Positions 1-8,227 of a stretch of DNA of 64,000 nucleotides are shown piece by piece (within the stretch, counting starts at the first letter, position 1; every line of letters starts with the position of its first letter). Made by a program: the position numbers and the translations under genes. Source of the stretch: Sulfuriroseicoccus oceanibius (GTDB taxonomy: Bacteria > Verrucomicrobiota > Verrucomicrobiia > Verrucomicrobiales > SLCJ01); NCBI RefSeq assembly GCF_010681825.2, contig NZ_CP066776.1:682001-746000 (forward strand), read 5' to 3'. The notes under the pieces were generated by a model, which saw only the letters and a list, made by a program, of their open reading frames with translations, did no database searches and was not told the origin of the DNA.

Positions 1-1
1 T

Positions 2-2632
2 CGTGCATTCAGCAGCTTTGAGCAGATGCGTGAGTTCTACCGATCCTACAAGAAAAGCGGGCAAACACCGCTGGAGTGGGAGGGTGACGCGCCTGAGACT
101 CCTCTTTATCTTGGGCACAACGGAACCTACGGCCATGCGGCGGATCAGGGGTATCGGCGCACGCCGGTGGTGGCGAAGCACTACTCGGTTTACTCCTTGT
201 TTACTACCCGCAGTTCGGCAGACAACAGCCCGAACCAAGGAGACCGCGCGAATCTCTTCCAGAACGATATTGTTTTCTCCAGCGTCGTGGTGCTGTGGAA
301 CCCGTACAACGTGCCCTTGGAATTGCCGAGCGGCTACATGTTGACTTACACCTTGCCGTACAAGATCCTGCCAAGCTCTTACGTGGGTTATCGTGACGGG
401 CGTCAGTTGAATGCGAATTGGATCCGATTGGCGCAGGGGGCGAACTACAACCAGATGGGACGTGACTTCGCGGCTCCGATCCGCTCCAACGACGGGCAAC
501 CAATCCGCTTCGAGCCCGGGCAGTTCCGCATTTTCTCGAAGAAGGGACTCAGCGGATATGGGGGTAACGTGCTCAATGAGGCGCTGACGCCGGGCTACGA
601 CCCGACAGGGGCGTTCGGTCAGCGCATGCGTGTGTACTCCAACAAGCCAGCGGGCGACAGCAACCGCTGGGGCGTGGCTGTGCGGTTGGATCCATGGTGG
701 AACACCGACGGTACCGCCTACTATTGGGGCGGAAACCCAGGGGCTTTTGGTAACTTGCTGTGGCACCCGAACAGACGCGAGAACTACACCATGGGGACGA
801 TGTACGATTGGACCGGGCCGGACAACGATTACGTCGAGATTTCGGGAACTGCCAACAACGCGGCGGAAGTCGCCAACTACGACTTCAACGTGCGCGATAG
901 GGTGCAGCCATTCTGTGTGATCGGTATCACGCTGAAATCGGCTTACGAGAGCGATTACGGTGCGGTGGGGCAGAGAGTGAAGGATTACCGCTCGAAGAAC
1001 TGGTTGCAGTCGTTGAACGCTACATCGATGCAGAAGATGAACGTGAACTATCGTTCGGCGGATGTGCGCGAGATGCAGCGCCTCGACAGTGGCTATCGTC
1101 TGCACTTCACTGAAGTGAATTCGGTGAACGACGTGTCCAAGTTGTTCAACGTGGATGGAGCGACGCAGGAACTGAGCAGCCTCGATGTGGACCAGTTGGT
1201 CTACTCCGTGCCGACTTTGGAAGTGCCGACGGTGCCAATTACCTCGATTGCCGGATTTGCCGGGATGCGCCTGACTCCAGGTTGGTATCGGATTCCAAAC
1301 GGAGGAGGGCCGATGAATGCGATGTCGCGCTTCAATGATAACACGGAGGCGTACAACTCCGGCGTGCCGGGCATCGGAGTGGGCAACAGCTTCGCCCAGC
1401 CAACGATCCGCGGAAGCCGCGTCTATCAGTACCATGATGTATCGAAGCTCTATCCATCCTCCGACTCAGGTGGGCGCGGCGGTCAGGCATCGACCGACAG
1501 CAATGCCTTCTCCGATTACTGGGATCACGCCTTGCTGGTGAATGACGGGTTGTGGGATTCCTGGTTTGCTTCGTCGTTTGTTGACGCAACCCGCCCGACT
1601 GGAGGCAATGACCGTGAGCTCCGGGCATGGGCAACCAGGTTCTTCGAGGATGGCGAGCCTCTGCCATACACCGGCTACGAGCCATCGCCAGCCGCTGAGG
1701 CGACTCCCCAGCAGGCGATCACCGACGTGCTCGGCAACGAGGGTTACGAAGTGGTTGCTCGGTACCTGTTGAACCAGGGGGCGTTCAATGTGAACTCGAC
1801 CTCGGAGGATGCGTGGTTTGCGTTGTTCTCCGGATTGAACAAGCGCGATGTGGCGTTCCGCGATGGCTCAGGAAGTCTCGCGATCAGAGAAACCGACAAT
1901 GATGGATCGGTGGTTGTGTCGCGATTCGCCACACCGGTGGGAGGTGTGGAGGTCGATGACCCTCGTCAGGGCGTGCAAGTTGAGGGCGTCGGTCGAATGT
2001 GGACCGGCGTGCGTGAGATCTCCGAAGACCAGTTGCGTCGACTCGCCCAGGAGTGCGTGAAGCAGGTGAAGCTGCGCGGGCCATTCCTCAATATGTCCGA
2101 TTTCATCAACCGTCGTCTGACAGATGACAGGGCGGACGATCTCAATCGATACGGTGCCCTTCAGGCCGCGATTGATTACGATGATGATGCTCCTGAGCCA
2201 GGGTCGATCAATGGCATGTACAAGCAGGGAGAAGACATGATTCCGTTCAATGCGAACGAGACTTCGGTTTATCCGTTCCAGCGTGCAGCTGGTGGATCCC
2301 GTTTCACCGCGGCTCCGGGCTATGTCGTGCAGTCTGATCTGCTGCGCCCACTGGGCAACTCGCTGACCGTTCGCGATGACTCGTTCGTGATCCGCGCTTA
2401 CGGTGAAAAAGTCACGGATGCCGGCGAGGTGATTTCCCGGGCCTGGTGTGAAGCGGTCGTGCGACGTCTGCCTGAGTATGTCGATGGTAATGACGATCCG
2501 GAAGAGCCGGTGTTCATCCTCGACCAAGTGGGCAATCCGTCTGAAAACGGCGATCTTAGTGAGATCAACAAGCGTTTCGGACGTAAACTGCAGGTAATAT
2601 CGTTCCGCTGGTTGGATGCGGACGAGGTCTAG
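2..2632 (+). CDS. Verru_Chthon cassette protein A, C-terminal part (5' truncated by window)
   Basis: The reading frame is open from base 2, so the start lies left of the window and about 877 codons are visible. The protein resembles the very large Verru_Chthon cassette protein A family of Verrucomicrobia, whose genes sit with pseudopilin-like cassette genes; the molecular role is unknown, and an association with a type II/IV-like envelope apparatus is inference. It is rich in Tyr, Asn, Trp and Gly. The C-terminal third carries the features I associate with the family: a segment RGPFLNMSDFINRRL followed by a GALQAAID helix and a final conserved segment ending in FRWLDADEV. No membrane helix is seen in the visible part. 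Assignment is by recalled family resemblance and not by alignment. Confidence 0.75.
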   Translation, partial: RAFSSFEQMREFYRSYKKSGQTPLEWEGDAPETPLYLGHNGTYGHAADQGYRRTPVVAKHYSVYSLFTTRSSADNSPNQGDRANLFQNDIVFSSVVVLWNPYNVPLELPSGYMLTYTLPYKILPSSYVGYRDGRQLNANWIRLAQGANYNQMGRDFAAPIRSNDGQPIRFEPGQFRIFSKKGLSGYGGNVLNEALTPGYDPTGAFGQRMRVYSNKPAGDSNRWGVAVRLDPWWNTDGTAYYWGGNPGAFGNLLWHPNRRENYTMGTMYDWTGPDNDYVEISGTANNAAEVANYDFNVRDRVQPFCVIGITLKSAYESDYGAVGQRVKDYRSKNWLQSLNATSMQKMNVNYRSADVREMQRLDSGYRLHFTEVNSVNDVSKLFNVDGATQELSSLDVDQLVYSVPTLEVPTVPITSIAGFAGMRLTPGWYRIPNGGGPMNAMSRFNDNTEAYNSGVPGIGVGNSFAQPTIRGSRVYQYHDVSKLYPSSDSGGRGGQASTDSNAFSDYWDHALLVNDGLWDSWFASSFVDATRPTGGNDRELRAWATRFFEDGEPLPYTGYEPSPAAEATPQQAITDVLGNEGYEVVARYLLNQGAFNVNSTSEDAWFALFSGLNKRDVAFRDGSGSLAIRETDNDGSVVVSRFATPVGGVEVDDPRQGVQVEGVGRMWTGVREISEDQLRRLAQECVKQVKLRGPFLNMSDFINRRLTDDRADDLNRYGALQAAIDYDDDAPEPGSINGMYKQGEDMIPFNANETSVYPFQRAAGGSRFTAAPGYVVQSDLLRPLGNSLTVRDDSFVIRAYGEKVTDAGEVISRAWCEAVVRRLPEYVDGNDDPEEPVFILDQVGNPSENGDLSEINKRFGRKLQVISFRWLDADEV

Positions 2633-2668
2633 AGCTCCCTGTTGATTTGTGATTTAGTGATTACTCCT

Positions 2669-3385
2669 ATGAAGAAGATTATTGGATTGTTGTGTGTGAT
2701 GTTTCTGGTGCTGCCGGTATGCGCCCAGAGCGGAGGTCAGGCGGTGCGCACCTATGCGCGATTCCTCTACTTGAAAAAGCATCAGAGCACGCCGAGCGAG
2801 CTGTTGGTGATGGGGCGCAAGGGGCCGGAAGAGATCCGGATCTCGGGCCGCGCACCTGGTGAATACGTCGTGCTGCCCTCTAACGGGCAGATCATCGTGG
2901 GGACCCCGGGGGCGGACGAGGAAAATCCGATCATTCCATTGGTGAGCAAGAAGGTGCCTGCCGGTGCCACCAAGGTGCTGGTCCTGTTGGCTCCAATCGC
3001 AGATGGCAAGTACAGCGCCATGCTTCTCGATGAGCGCGAGTTCAAGGGCGGCAGTATTTTCTTCATCAACAACTCCGGCGAAGGGATCGGCGTGGCGGTG
3101 GATGAGAAGAAATGGATGGTGCGCAACCGCTCGACCAAGTTGGTCCAACTCAAGGTCGACGATGACGCCCGCAACACGCACGTCTCGTTCCATGTGCAGA
3201 GCGACGATCCGAAGAAGGGCAATCGCTTGAAGCTCCTCGGTGAGCACATTTGGAACATCGATCCCAAGCGTGGGGAGATCTGTGTGTTCTATCGCGACGA
3301 GATCCGCAACCGCTCGGCCTACAAGGTGTTCGCCAGCTACTTTTACCCGATTGAGCGCGACCGCGGCTCTTCGCAGGGCTCCTAG
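2669..3385 (+). CDS. Secreted protein of unknown function next to the Verru_Chthon cassette
   Basis: A 238-residue protein with a clean Sec signal peptide (MKKIIGLLCVMFLVLPVCAQ, probable cleavage near residue 20). The mature part is mostly beta-strand-like, with no catalytic motif that I recognise. It begins 37 bases after the preceding cassette protein A gene on the same strand and is probably co-transcribed, so a periplasmic or surface accessory role for that cassette is likely but unproven. The ATG at 2669 is chosen because it places the signal peptide at the N-terminus; no Shine-Dalgarno sequence precedes it. Confidence 0.7.
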   Translation: MKKIIGLLCVMFLVLPVCAQSGGQAVRTYARFLYLKKHQSTPSELLVMGRKGPEEIRISGRAPGEYVVLPSNGQIIVGTPGADEENPIIPLVSKKVPAGATKVLVLLAPIADGKYSAMLLDEREFKGGSIFFINNSGEGIGVAVDEKKWMVRNRSTKLVQLKVDDDARNTHVSFHVQSDDPKKGNRLKLLGEHIWNIDPKRGEICVFYRDEIRNRSAYKVFASYFYPIERDRGSSQGS

Positions 3386-3483
3386 GGAATGGGTGCGCCG
3401 TACAAATATGGTGCGGCGTGCATTCTGCTGAAAGATAGGCTGGATCTCCACGTCTCATTGGTGCATTAATTTTTGCATTAATC

Positions 3484-5367
3484 ATGAGCGTAAAACGAGC
3501 TTTAGCAGTCGCAGTGGCGGCGCAGATGGTAGTCGGGGGGATCGCGCAGGCGGACCCGGAAGTGAGCCCCTATGCCGGCGCGGCTGGATGGAAGGAGACC
3601 AAGCAGGAGCGGCTCCAGTGGTTCAAGGATGCCAAGTTCGGCATGTTCATCCACTGGGGGTTGTATGCTCCGGCGGGTGGGTATTGGCCGCCGACCCAAG
3701 AAACGGGGAAGAAGTATCCGCAGCACTATTCCGAGTGGATCCGCTTTTGGGCGAACGTATCGGAGCCGGAGTATGGGAGTTTGACCAAGCCGTTGTTCCA
3801 GCCTGATCCCGGATGTACGGACGAATGGGCGCAACTGGCGAAGGATGCCGGGATGAAGTACACGGTGCTGACCACCAAGCACCACGACGGTTACACGCTC
3901 TTTAACTCCAACGCGCCGTACTCGCTGAAGAACGACATTACCGGGAGTACGAACATTTCCCCCGACGGGCGCGACTTGGTTGCGGAGTATGCACAATCGG
4001 TGCGCGATGCAGGGCTCAAGGTGGGCTTTTATTATTCGTTGATCGACTGGCAACATCCTCATGCGTTGCCGCATAGCAGGAAGTGGCCAATCGCCGACGG
4101 TGCGGATCACGGCAAGTACGTCGATTACATGCATCAGCACATGGTGCAGTTGTTCTCCGACTACGGCCGCAGTGACTTGATGTGGGTGGACTACTCGAGT
4201 GCCCAGCATCAGGGGTCGGTGTGGAAGACGAACAAACTTCTGACCAAGCTGCACGAGCTGCAGCCGCAGGCGCTGGTCAACAACCGCTTCTGGAACGGTC
4301 TGGAGAATAGTCACGGTGATTTCTTCACGCCGGAAAAATACATCCCGGCGTCTGGCTATCCGGGCCGTGTGTTTGAAGTCTGCCACACGATGAATGAATC
4401 GTTTGGCTATTCGCATCACGACACCAAGTGGAAGAGCACCAAGGACGTGGTCGAGATGCTGGTGGACATCGTTTCCAAAGGGGGCAATCTGTTGCTCAAC
4501 GTGGGGCCGGATCCAAAGGGCCACATCCCTGACGAGTCTGCGCGCGTGCTGCGTGAGACCGGGCAGTGGCTCGAAGTTTATGGCGATGCGATCTACGGCA
4601 CCGATGCCACGCCATTCGCCAAGTTGTCGTTCGATGGGCGCTGCACGCGCAAGGTGCGTGAGGATGGATCTACGGATCTGTTTTTCCATCTGTTCAGCTG
4701 GCCGGAGGAGGGCAAGATCGTGCTGCCGGTGCTCGATAACGAGTTGGTCGGTGCGCGGATGCTGGCGAGTGGCAAGGCGTTGAACGTGACGACCTCGGAT
4801 GCAGGAGTCGTGATTGATCTGCCCGAGTCCGCTGAAAATGCGGTGTGCGACGTGGTCGTGCTGCGTGTGATGGGTGAGCCGAAAGTGAATGAACTGCTGA
4901 GCTTGCCACAACAACAAGCCGATCGAAGCGTGGTCGTTCAGGCGGCGGCAATGAAGCTGCACGGCACGAAGGGACTGCGGGTGACTCCAGCCTCTGGTGA
5001 GGTGCCAGCGCACGTCAGCTACTGGCTGCGCACCGACCAGTCGGTGGAGATTGCGTTCAACGTGACCCAGCCGGGGCAGGTCCACGCGGGTGGGCAAGTG
5101 ACACGCCAGCCAGGGCGCTATGCGGTGTGGCTGCGTTACGCGGCGGATCCCCGGGGAGGTGGTGAATTCGCGCTCGAGACCGTGGGGGATCAGAAGCTTG
5201 AGGGCGAACTCAAGCCGACCGGCGGTTGGCAGAAATTCACCGATCTCAAGGTGGGTGAAATCACACTGACCGATGCGGGTGAAACCTCGATCAAGCTGAA
5301 GGCCACGGCGATTGCCAAAGCTGGGTTTATCAATCTGGCATCGCTGAAGCTGGTGCCGCTCGACTGA
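3484..5367 (+). CDS. Secreted GH29 alpha-L-fucosidase
   Basis: This 627-residue enzyme is expected to release alpha-L-fucose from fucosylated glycans or fucoidan fragments outside the cytoplasm. A signal peptide covers about residues 1-23. The GH29 TIM barrel follows (about 30-370), with the hallmarks GMFIHWGLYAP, YTVLTTKHHDGYTLF, GFYYSLIDW and LMWVDYSS; Asp236 in WVDY aligns with the family's catalytic nucleophile. The GGNLLLNVGPDPKG segment closes the barrel. A beta-sandwich domain follows, and the last ~130 residues (YWLRTDQSV onward) look like a carbohydrate-binding or DUF5077-like module. A second glycoside-hydrolase-like gene starts 26 bases downstream, suggesting a small catabolic operon. 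Which glycan is used cannot be read from the sequence. Confidence 0.93.
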   Translation: MSVKRALAVAVAAQMVVGGIAQADPEVSPYAGAAGWKETKQERLQWFKDAKFGMFIHWGLYAPAGGYWPPTQETGKKYPQHYSEWIRFWANVSEPEYGSLTKPLFQPDPGCTDEWAQLAKDAGMKYTVLTTKHHDGYTLFNSNAPYSLKNDITGSTNISPDGRDLVAEYAQSVRDAGLKVGFYYSLIDWQHPHALPHSRKWPIADGADHGKYVDYMHQHMVQLFSDYGRSDLMWVDYSSAQHQGSVWKTNKLLTKLHELQPQALVNNRFWNGLENSHGDFFTPEKYIPASGYPGRVFEVCHTMNESFGYSHHDTKWKSTKDVVEMLVDIVSKGGNLLLNVGPDPKGHIPDESARVLRETGQWLEVYGDAIYGTDATPFAKLSFDGRCTRKVREDGSTDLFFHLFSWPEEGKIVLPVLDNELVGARMLASGKALNVTTSDAGVVIDLPESAENAVCDVVVLRVMGEPKVNELLSLPQQQADRSVVVQAAAMKLHGTKGLRVTPASGEVPAHVSYWLRTDQSVEIAFNVTQPGQVHAGGQVTRQPGRYAVWLRYAADPRGGGEFALETVGDQKLEGELKPTGGWQKFTDLKVGEITLTDAGETSIKLKATAIAKAGFINLASLKLVPLD

Positions 5368-5393
5368 TCCGAACCGAAACCCATCAAAGACTG

Positions 5394-6443
5394 ATGAAGC
5401 GATTGATCCTCTGGTGCGCCCTCGCTCTTGCGTGGGGCGCGCCTTCCTGGCAGGCGTTGGCGGCTGAAAGCCCGTCGGCGCAACTTCAGCCGATTACCGA
5501 GGCCAACCATTTCCGCGATCCGGATTGGTATCAATGGGGAGGTTCGATCCTGCGCGGTGAGGACGGTGGTTATTGGTTGTTCTACTCCCGCTGGCCCAAG
5601 TCGCACGGGTTCTACGCCTGGCTGACCGATTCTGAAGTCGCCGTGGCGCGCTCCGATTCTCCGGCGGGACCGTGGAAGTACCAGTACACGGCTTTGAAGG
5701 GACGCGGCGGCGCCCATTGGGATGCCGTGACCGCCCACAACCCGAAGATCAAGCACTTCGATGGGAGGTATTACCTCTACTATATTTCTACCGTCGGCGA
5801 CTACTCGGACGATGAACGAAAGAAGATCGCGAAGACTGGCTACTCGCATCCGGCGTGGTCGAAGTTGCGCAATGCCCAGCGCACGGGCGTGGCGGTGGCG
5901 GATTCTCCAGCGGGGCCGTGGAAACGCGCGGATTCCCCCATCTTCGAACCGACGCCCCCTCTGCACACCATCGTGGTGAACCCGGCCATCGTGCAACGTA
6001 AGCAGGGCGATTACCTGTTGATGGTCAAAGGTGACCGCGAACCTCGGCGGGGATCACCACGGATCCAGGCTGTGGCAATCTCGGATTCACCGGTGGGGCC
6101 TTTTGCGGTTCAGCCGGAGCCTGCGATCCGCGACTTTGATACCGAAGATGCGTCACTGTGGTATGACTCCAAGCTCGACGAGTACCGCGCGATCTATCAC
6201 GCGCATTCCCACTACGGGGTGATCACCTCGAAGGACGGCGTCACGTGGAAGGGAAGCAAGCACGCGGTTTACCATCCGAAGCGTTTCCGGTGGGAGGATG
6301 GCTCTGTATTCACCGCGCATCGGATTGAGCGTCCGTTCATTCATCTGGGTGAAGACGGCGAGCCCGCGGTGTTTCTGACGAGCTACTTCAAAGCCGGGCA
6401 CTCGGCCATTCTCACCATTCCGTTCGCGGTGGAGGAAAACTAG
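5394..6443 (+). CDS. Secreted GH43/GH117-type beta-propeller glycoside hydrolase
   Basis: A 349-residue protein with a signal peptide ending near ALAAES. The mature part shows the repeated pattern of the five-bladed beta-propeller hydrolases (clan GH-F and relatives): FRDPDWYQWGGSIL, DGGYWLFYSRW, AWLTDSEVAVARSDSPAGPW, HNPKIKHFDGRYYLYY, VADSPAGPW and VAISDSPVGPF. The Asp in FRDPDW is in the place of the usual general base. It lies directly behind the GH29 fucosidase on the same strand, so it probably acts on the same class of glycan. The exact GH family (43, 117 or an unnumbered relative) cannot be decided without a profile search. Confidence 0.72.
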   Translation: MKRLILWCALALAWGAPSWQALAAESPSAQLQPITEANHFRDPDWYQWGGSILRGEDGGYWLFYSRWPKSHGFYAWLTDSEVAVARSDSPAGPWKYQYTALKGRGGAHWDAVTAHNPKIKHFDGRYYLYYISTVGDYSDDERKKIAKTGYSHPAWSKLRNAQRTGVAVADSPAGPWKRADSPIFEPTPPLHTIVVNPAIVQRKQGDYLLMVKGDREPRRGSPRIQAVAISDSPVGPFAVQPEPAIRDFDTEDASLWYDSKLDEYRAIYHAHSHYGVITSKDGVTWKGSKHAVYHPKRFRWEDGSVFTAHRIERPFIHLGEDGEPAVFLTSYFKAGHSAILTIPFAVEEN

Positions 6444-6486
6444 AGAGATCTAAGTTCCGGGTCAGGCCCTTGGTTCGGTTGAGGTT

Positions 6487-6695
6487 GTGCCGCCCTTTTC
6501 AGGGCTCCTGATTGTGGTGCGGTGGTCTCCCCATGGCGTTGCCATGGGCTGTGTTAGGATGCGCCTCCGGCGCGGCGTGTTAGTGCGTGGCGGTGTCGGA
6601 CATAGCACCGGAGGTGCGGGGCATCGTAGCCCACGGCGGAGCCGTGGGGGGCATGAGCGAGACCAGTAGAGCCCCGTAGGGGCGGCGCAACGATG
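6487..6695. repeat. Composite palindrome: two head-to-head copies of a multi-hairpin element
   Basis: Six hairpins with 3-4 base loops are arranged in mirror order. They are A 6492-6505 (GCCCT/AGGGC), B 6530-6548 (CCCATGGC/GCCATGGG), C 6561-6573 (GCGCC/GGCGC), C' 6605-6617 (GCACC/GGTGC), B' 6630-6648 (CCCACGGC/GCCGTGGG) and A' 6671-6683 (GCCCC/GGGGC). The reverse complement of the right half aligns with the left half, including the flanks (GTTGTGCCGCCC versus GTTGCGCCGCCC). The stems differ but pairing is kept by compensatory changes, so the structure is under selection or was copied as a structured element. No protein-coding gene fits here. It fills the gap between the GH43-like gene and the PEP-CTERM gene; the rest of the gap (6696-6810) shows nothing recognisable. 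Confidence 0.8.
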
Positions 6696-6810
6696 TGCTC
6701 ACAAGTGTGGATCCCGGTGTTGAGCCTCACCTCATGGGATGGCGCAGGATTGAGCGTTGTGGCTCCGCGCCGAGTGGAATGACGCAGCGCGATGGAGATC
6801 GGCAAATAGC

Positions 6811-6851
6811 AAAAAACACTCCGCGCTCCGTCGTCGACGGAACGCAGAGTG
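6811..6851 (-). terminator. Intrinsic terminator of the PEP-CTERM gene
   Basis: Arms 6817-6832 and 6836-6851 form a 16-bp stem with two G-U pairs and a 3-base loop. On the minus strand it is followed by six T residues (6816-6811). It lies 14 bases past the stop of the PEP-CTERM gene. Confidence 0.85.
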
Positions 6852-6864
6852 CCTGATGGTTGAT

Positions 6865-7542
6865 CTACTTGCGCCGACGCATGATCAGGGCCAGACCACC
6901 GATACCGAGGAGCGCTGCGGAGGACGGCTCCGGTATGGCTTGTGCGGTTTCAAAGACGGTCAGGGCGTTGAGTTGGCCGCCTTTTGAATTCGAGCCGGCA
7001 AATGCCTCGATGGTGAAGTCCTGGGTTGTTGAGTCGGCGGTGAAGACACCGGTGACAAGCAGGCCGTTGCCCCATGTGACGCCACTGATCCCGTAAGAAT
7101 ATTGACCCTGATTGATACCATCAAATTCGACGGTGCGGCCGGGAATGTCACCTGCGCCGCGGCCATCGTAGACGAGAGCTTGGATGCGGTAGGTTTTGCC
7201 GATGATCAGGCCGTCGAGGCTGACAGTATCGGCGGCACCTCCGCCGCCATAGATACCGTGTTCTGAGAGTAGTTGGCCATTCTGGTGGAAGCCATCGAAG
7301 GTTCCTCCGGTCGTGAACGTGGTGTTGCCAGCGGCGAATGTGATGCCGTCAAAGGTGGTTTCCGAACCGCCGAGGTTTTCCGCCGAGACAAGCGTTCCGG
7401 AGGTGTCGAAGAGACCTTCGTTGAGGAGTTCGCCGAAGTTGCCGCTGGTGGGTGCGATCTCTGATCCCCACTGGATGGTGGCTGCGTTGGCCGCACTGGC
7501 AGCGAGAAGTGAGGCTGCGATGAGGTATGTGGTTGCTTTCAT
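6865..7542 (-). CDS. PEP-CTERM sorting domain protein
   Basis: A 225-residue exported protein. A signal peptide covers residues 1-20 (ending ASAANA). The middle is Gly/Thr/Asn-rich and beta-rich, as expected of a surface or extracellular protein. The C-terminus has the PEP-CTERM tripartite signal: IPEPSSAALL, a hydrophobic helix GIGGLALIM, and the basic tail RRRK. Family knowledge says such proteins are processed by an exosortase and are linked to exopolysaccharide production; no exosortase is in this window. It is transcribed alone, divergently from the BlaI-type repressor across a 263-base gap, and ends in its own terminator. The binding or structural function is unknown. Confidence 0.9.
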   Translation of the reverse strand: MKATTYLIAASLLAASAANAATIQWGSEIAPTSGNFGELLNEGLFDTSGTLVSAENLGGSETTFDGITFAAGNTTFTTGGTFDGFHQNGQLLSEHGIYGGGGAADTVSLDGLIIGKTYRIQALVYDGRGAGDIPGRTVEFDGINQGQYSYGISGVTWGNGLLVTGVFTADSTTQDFTIEAFAGSNSKGGQLNALTVFETAQAIPEPSSAALLGIGGLALIMRRRK

Positions 7543-7624
7543 TGTTGGTATGTTTGTGGCTTTCTATTTGCCTGGGTGGGCTGGGTCGGCAGCTTGCGGT
7601 CCCAGGTGCGACGGATTCTGATGT

Positions 7625-7702
7625 GCAAATTATTTTGCGTCAATATCGTTTGCAAAGATTTGTGCGAAAGTTGCCTTCGTGCTTCCTCGGACAATGTTTG
7701 TC
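7625..7702. promoter_or_regulatory. Dyad symmetries in the divergent PEP-CTERM / blaI-type promoter region
   Basis: The intergenic region holds several short palindromes: GCAAA-TTAT-TTTGC at 7625-7638, TTTGCAAA shortly after it, and GACAA-TGT-TTGTC at 7690-7702. BlaI/MecI repressors bind dyads of the ACA...TGT type, and the last palindrome fits that general form 104 bases before the repressor start. This makes it a candidate autoregulatory operator, which is inference. The remainder of 7543-7805 shows no gene. Confidence 0.35.
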
Positions 7703-7805
7703 GCGGTGGTTGATTGAGAGGTGCGTGGGCTTTTTTTCTCGACGATGCAGTGAATGCACATTATGGTGCGGCGCATAGCCCATCCTCCGCGAAATCCCAT
7801 AATCT

Positions 7806-8207
7806 ATGGCAAAGACGAGCAAAAAACCGGACTTTGAGAACCTCAGCCGCCGCGAGCGTGAGGTGATGTATGTCGTGCACCAGCATGGGCGGGTGTCCGC
7901 CGAGATGGTGCAGAGTGACCTGCCCAATGAGATCTCGTACTCTGGAGCCCGACGCTACCTCTCTATTCTTGAGGAGAAAGGCTTCCTGACGATGGAGAAA
8001 GAGGGCGCGCGCTACTTCTATTCGCCGGTGGCCGATACCACCGAGGTAGGGCTGGGATTGTTGAAGAAGGCCTTTGGTGCGTTTTTCAATGGTTCTCCTG
8101 TGATGGGGATTGCAAATTTTGTGCAGCGCGAGGGAAGTAAAATGGATGCCCGCGAGCTGGCTTACCTGGAGAAACTGATCCAGGATGCGAAAGAGCAAGG
8201 GCAGTAA
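7806..8207 (+). CDS. BlaI/MecI/CopY-family transcriptional repressor
   Basis: This 133-residue protein has an N-terminal winged helix (about 10-80: LSRREREVMYVVHQHGRVSAEMVQ, then the recognition region YSGARRYLSILEEKGFLTMEKEG and the wing RYFYSPV) and a C-terminal dimerisation helix (about 95-133). In staphylococcal BlaI and MecI the repressor is inactivated by cleavage at an Asn-Phe bond. The same dipeptide occurs here at Asn104-Phe105 in the equivalent linker (GIANFVQREG). The gene is followed after 20 bases by an M56 (BlaR1-type) peptidase gene on the same strand, the classical repressor-sensor pairing. The regulated genes are unknown; self-regulation and control of the divergent PEP-CTERM gene are possible. 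Confidence 0.88.
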   Translation: MAKTSKKPDFENLSRREREVMYVVHQHGRVSAEMVQSDLPNEISYSGARRYLSILEEKGFLTMEKEGARYFYSPVADTTEVGLGLLKKAFGAFFNGSPVMGIANFVQREGSKMDARELAYLEKLIQDAKEQGQ

Positions 8208-8227
8208 CCCTGAGTTGATTTCGCTTT

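Noticed and set aside
3502-5097. 531-codon antisense frame over the fucosidase
   Set aside because: Arg/His/Leu-rich composition without motifs; the GH29 motifs on the plus strand explain the region.
6487-6695. CRISPR-like array
   Set aside because: The repeated units are hairpins with different stem sequences and there are no equal-length spacers; it is a palindromic element pair.
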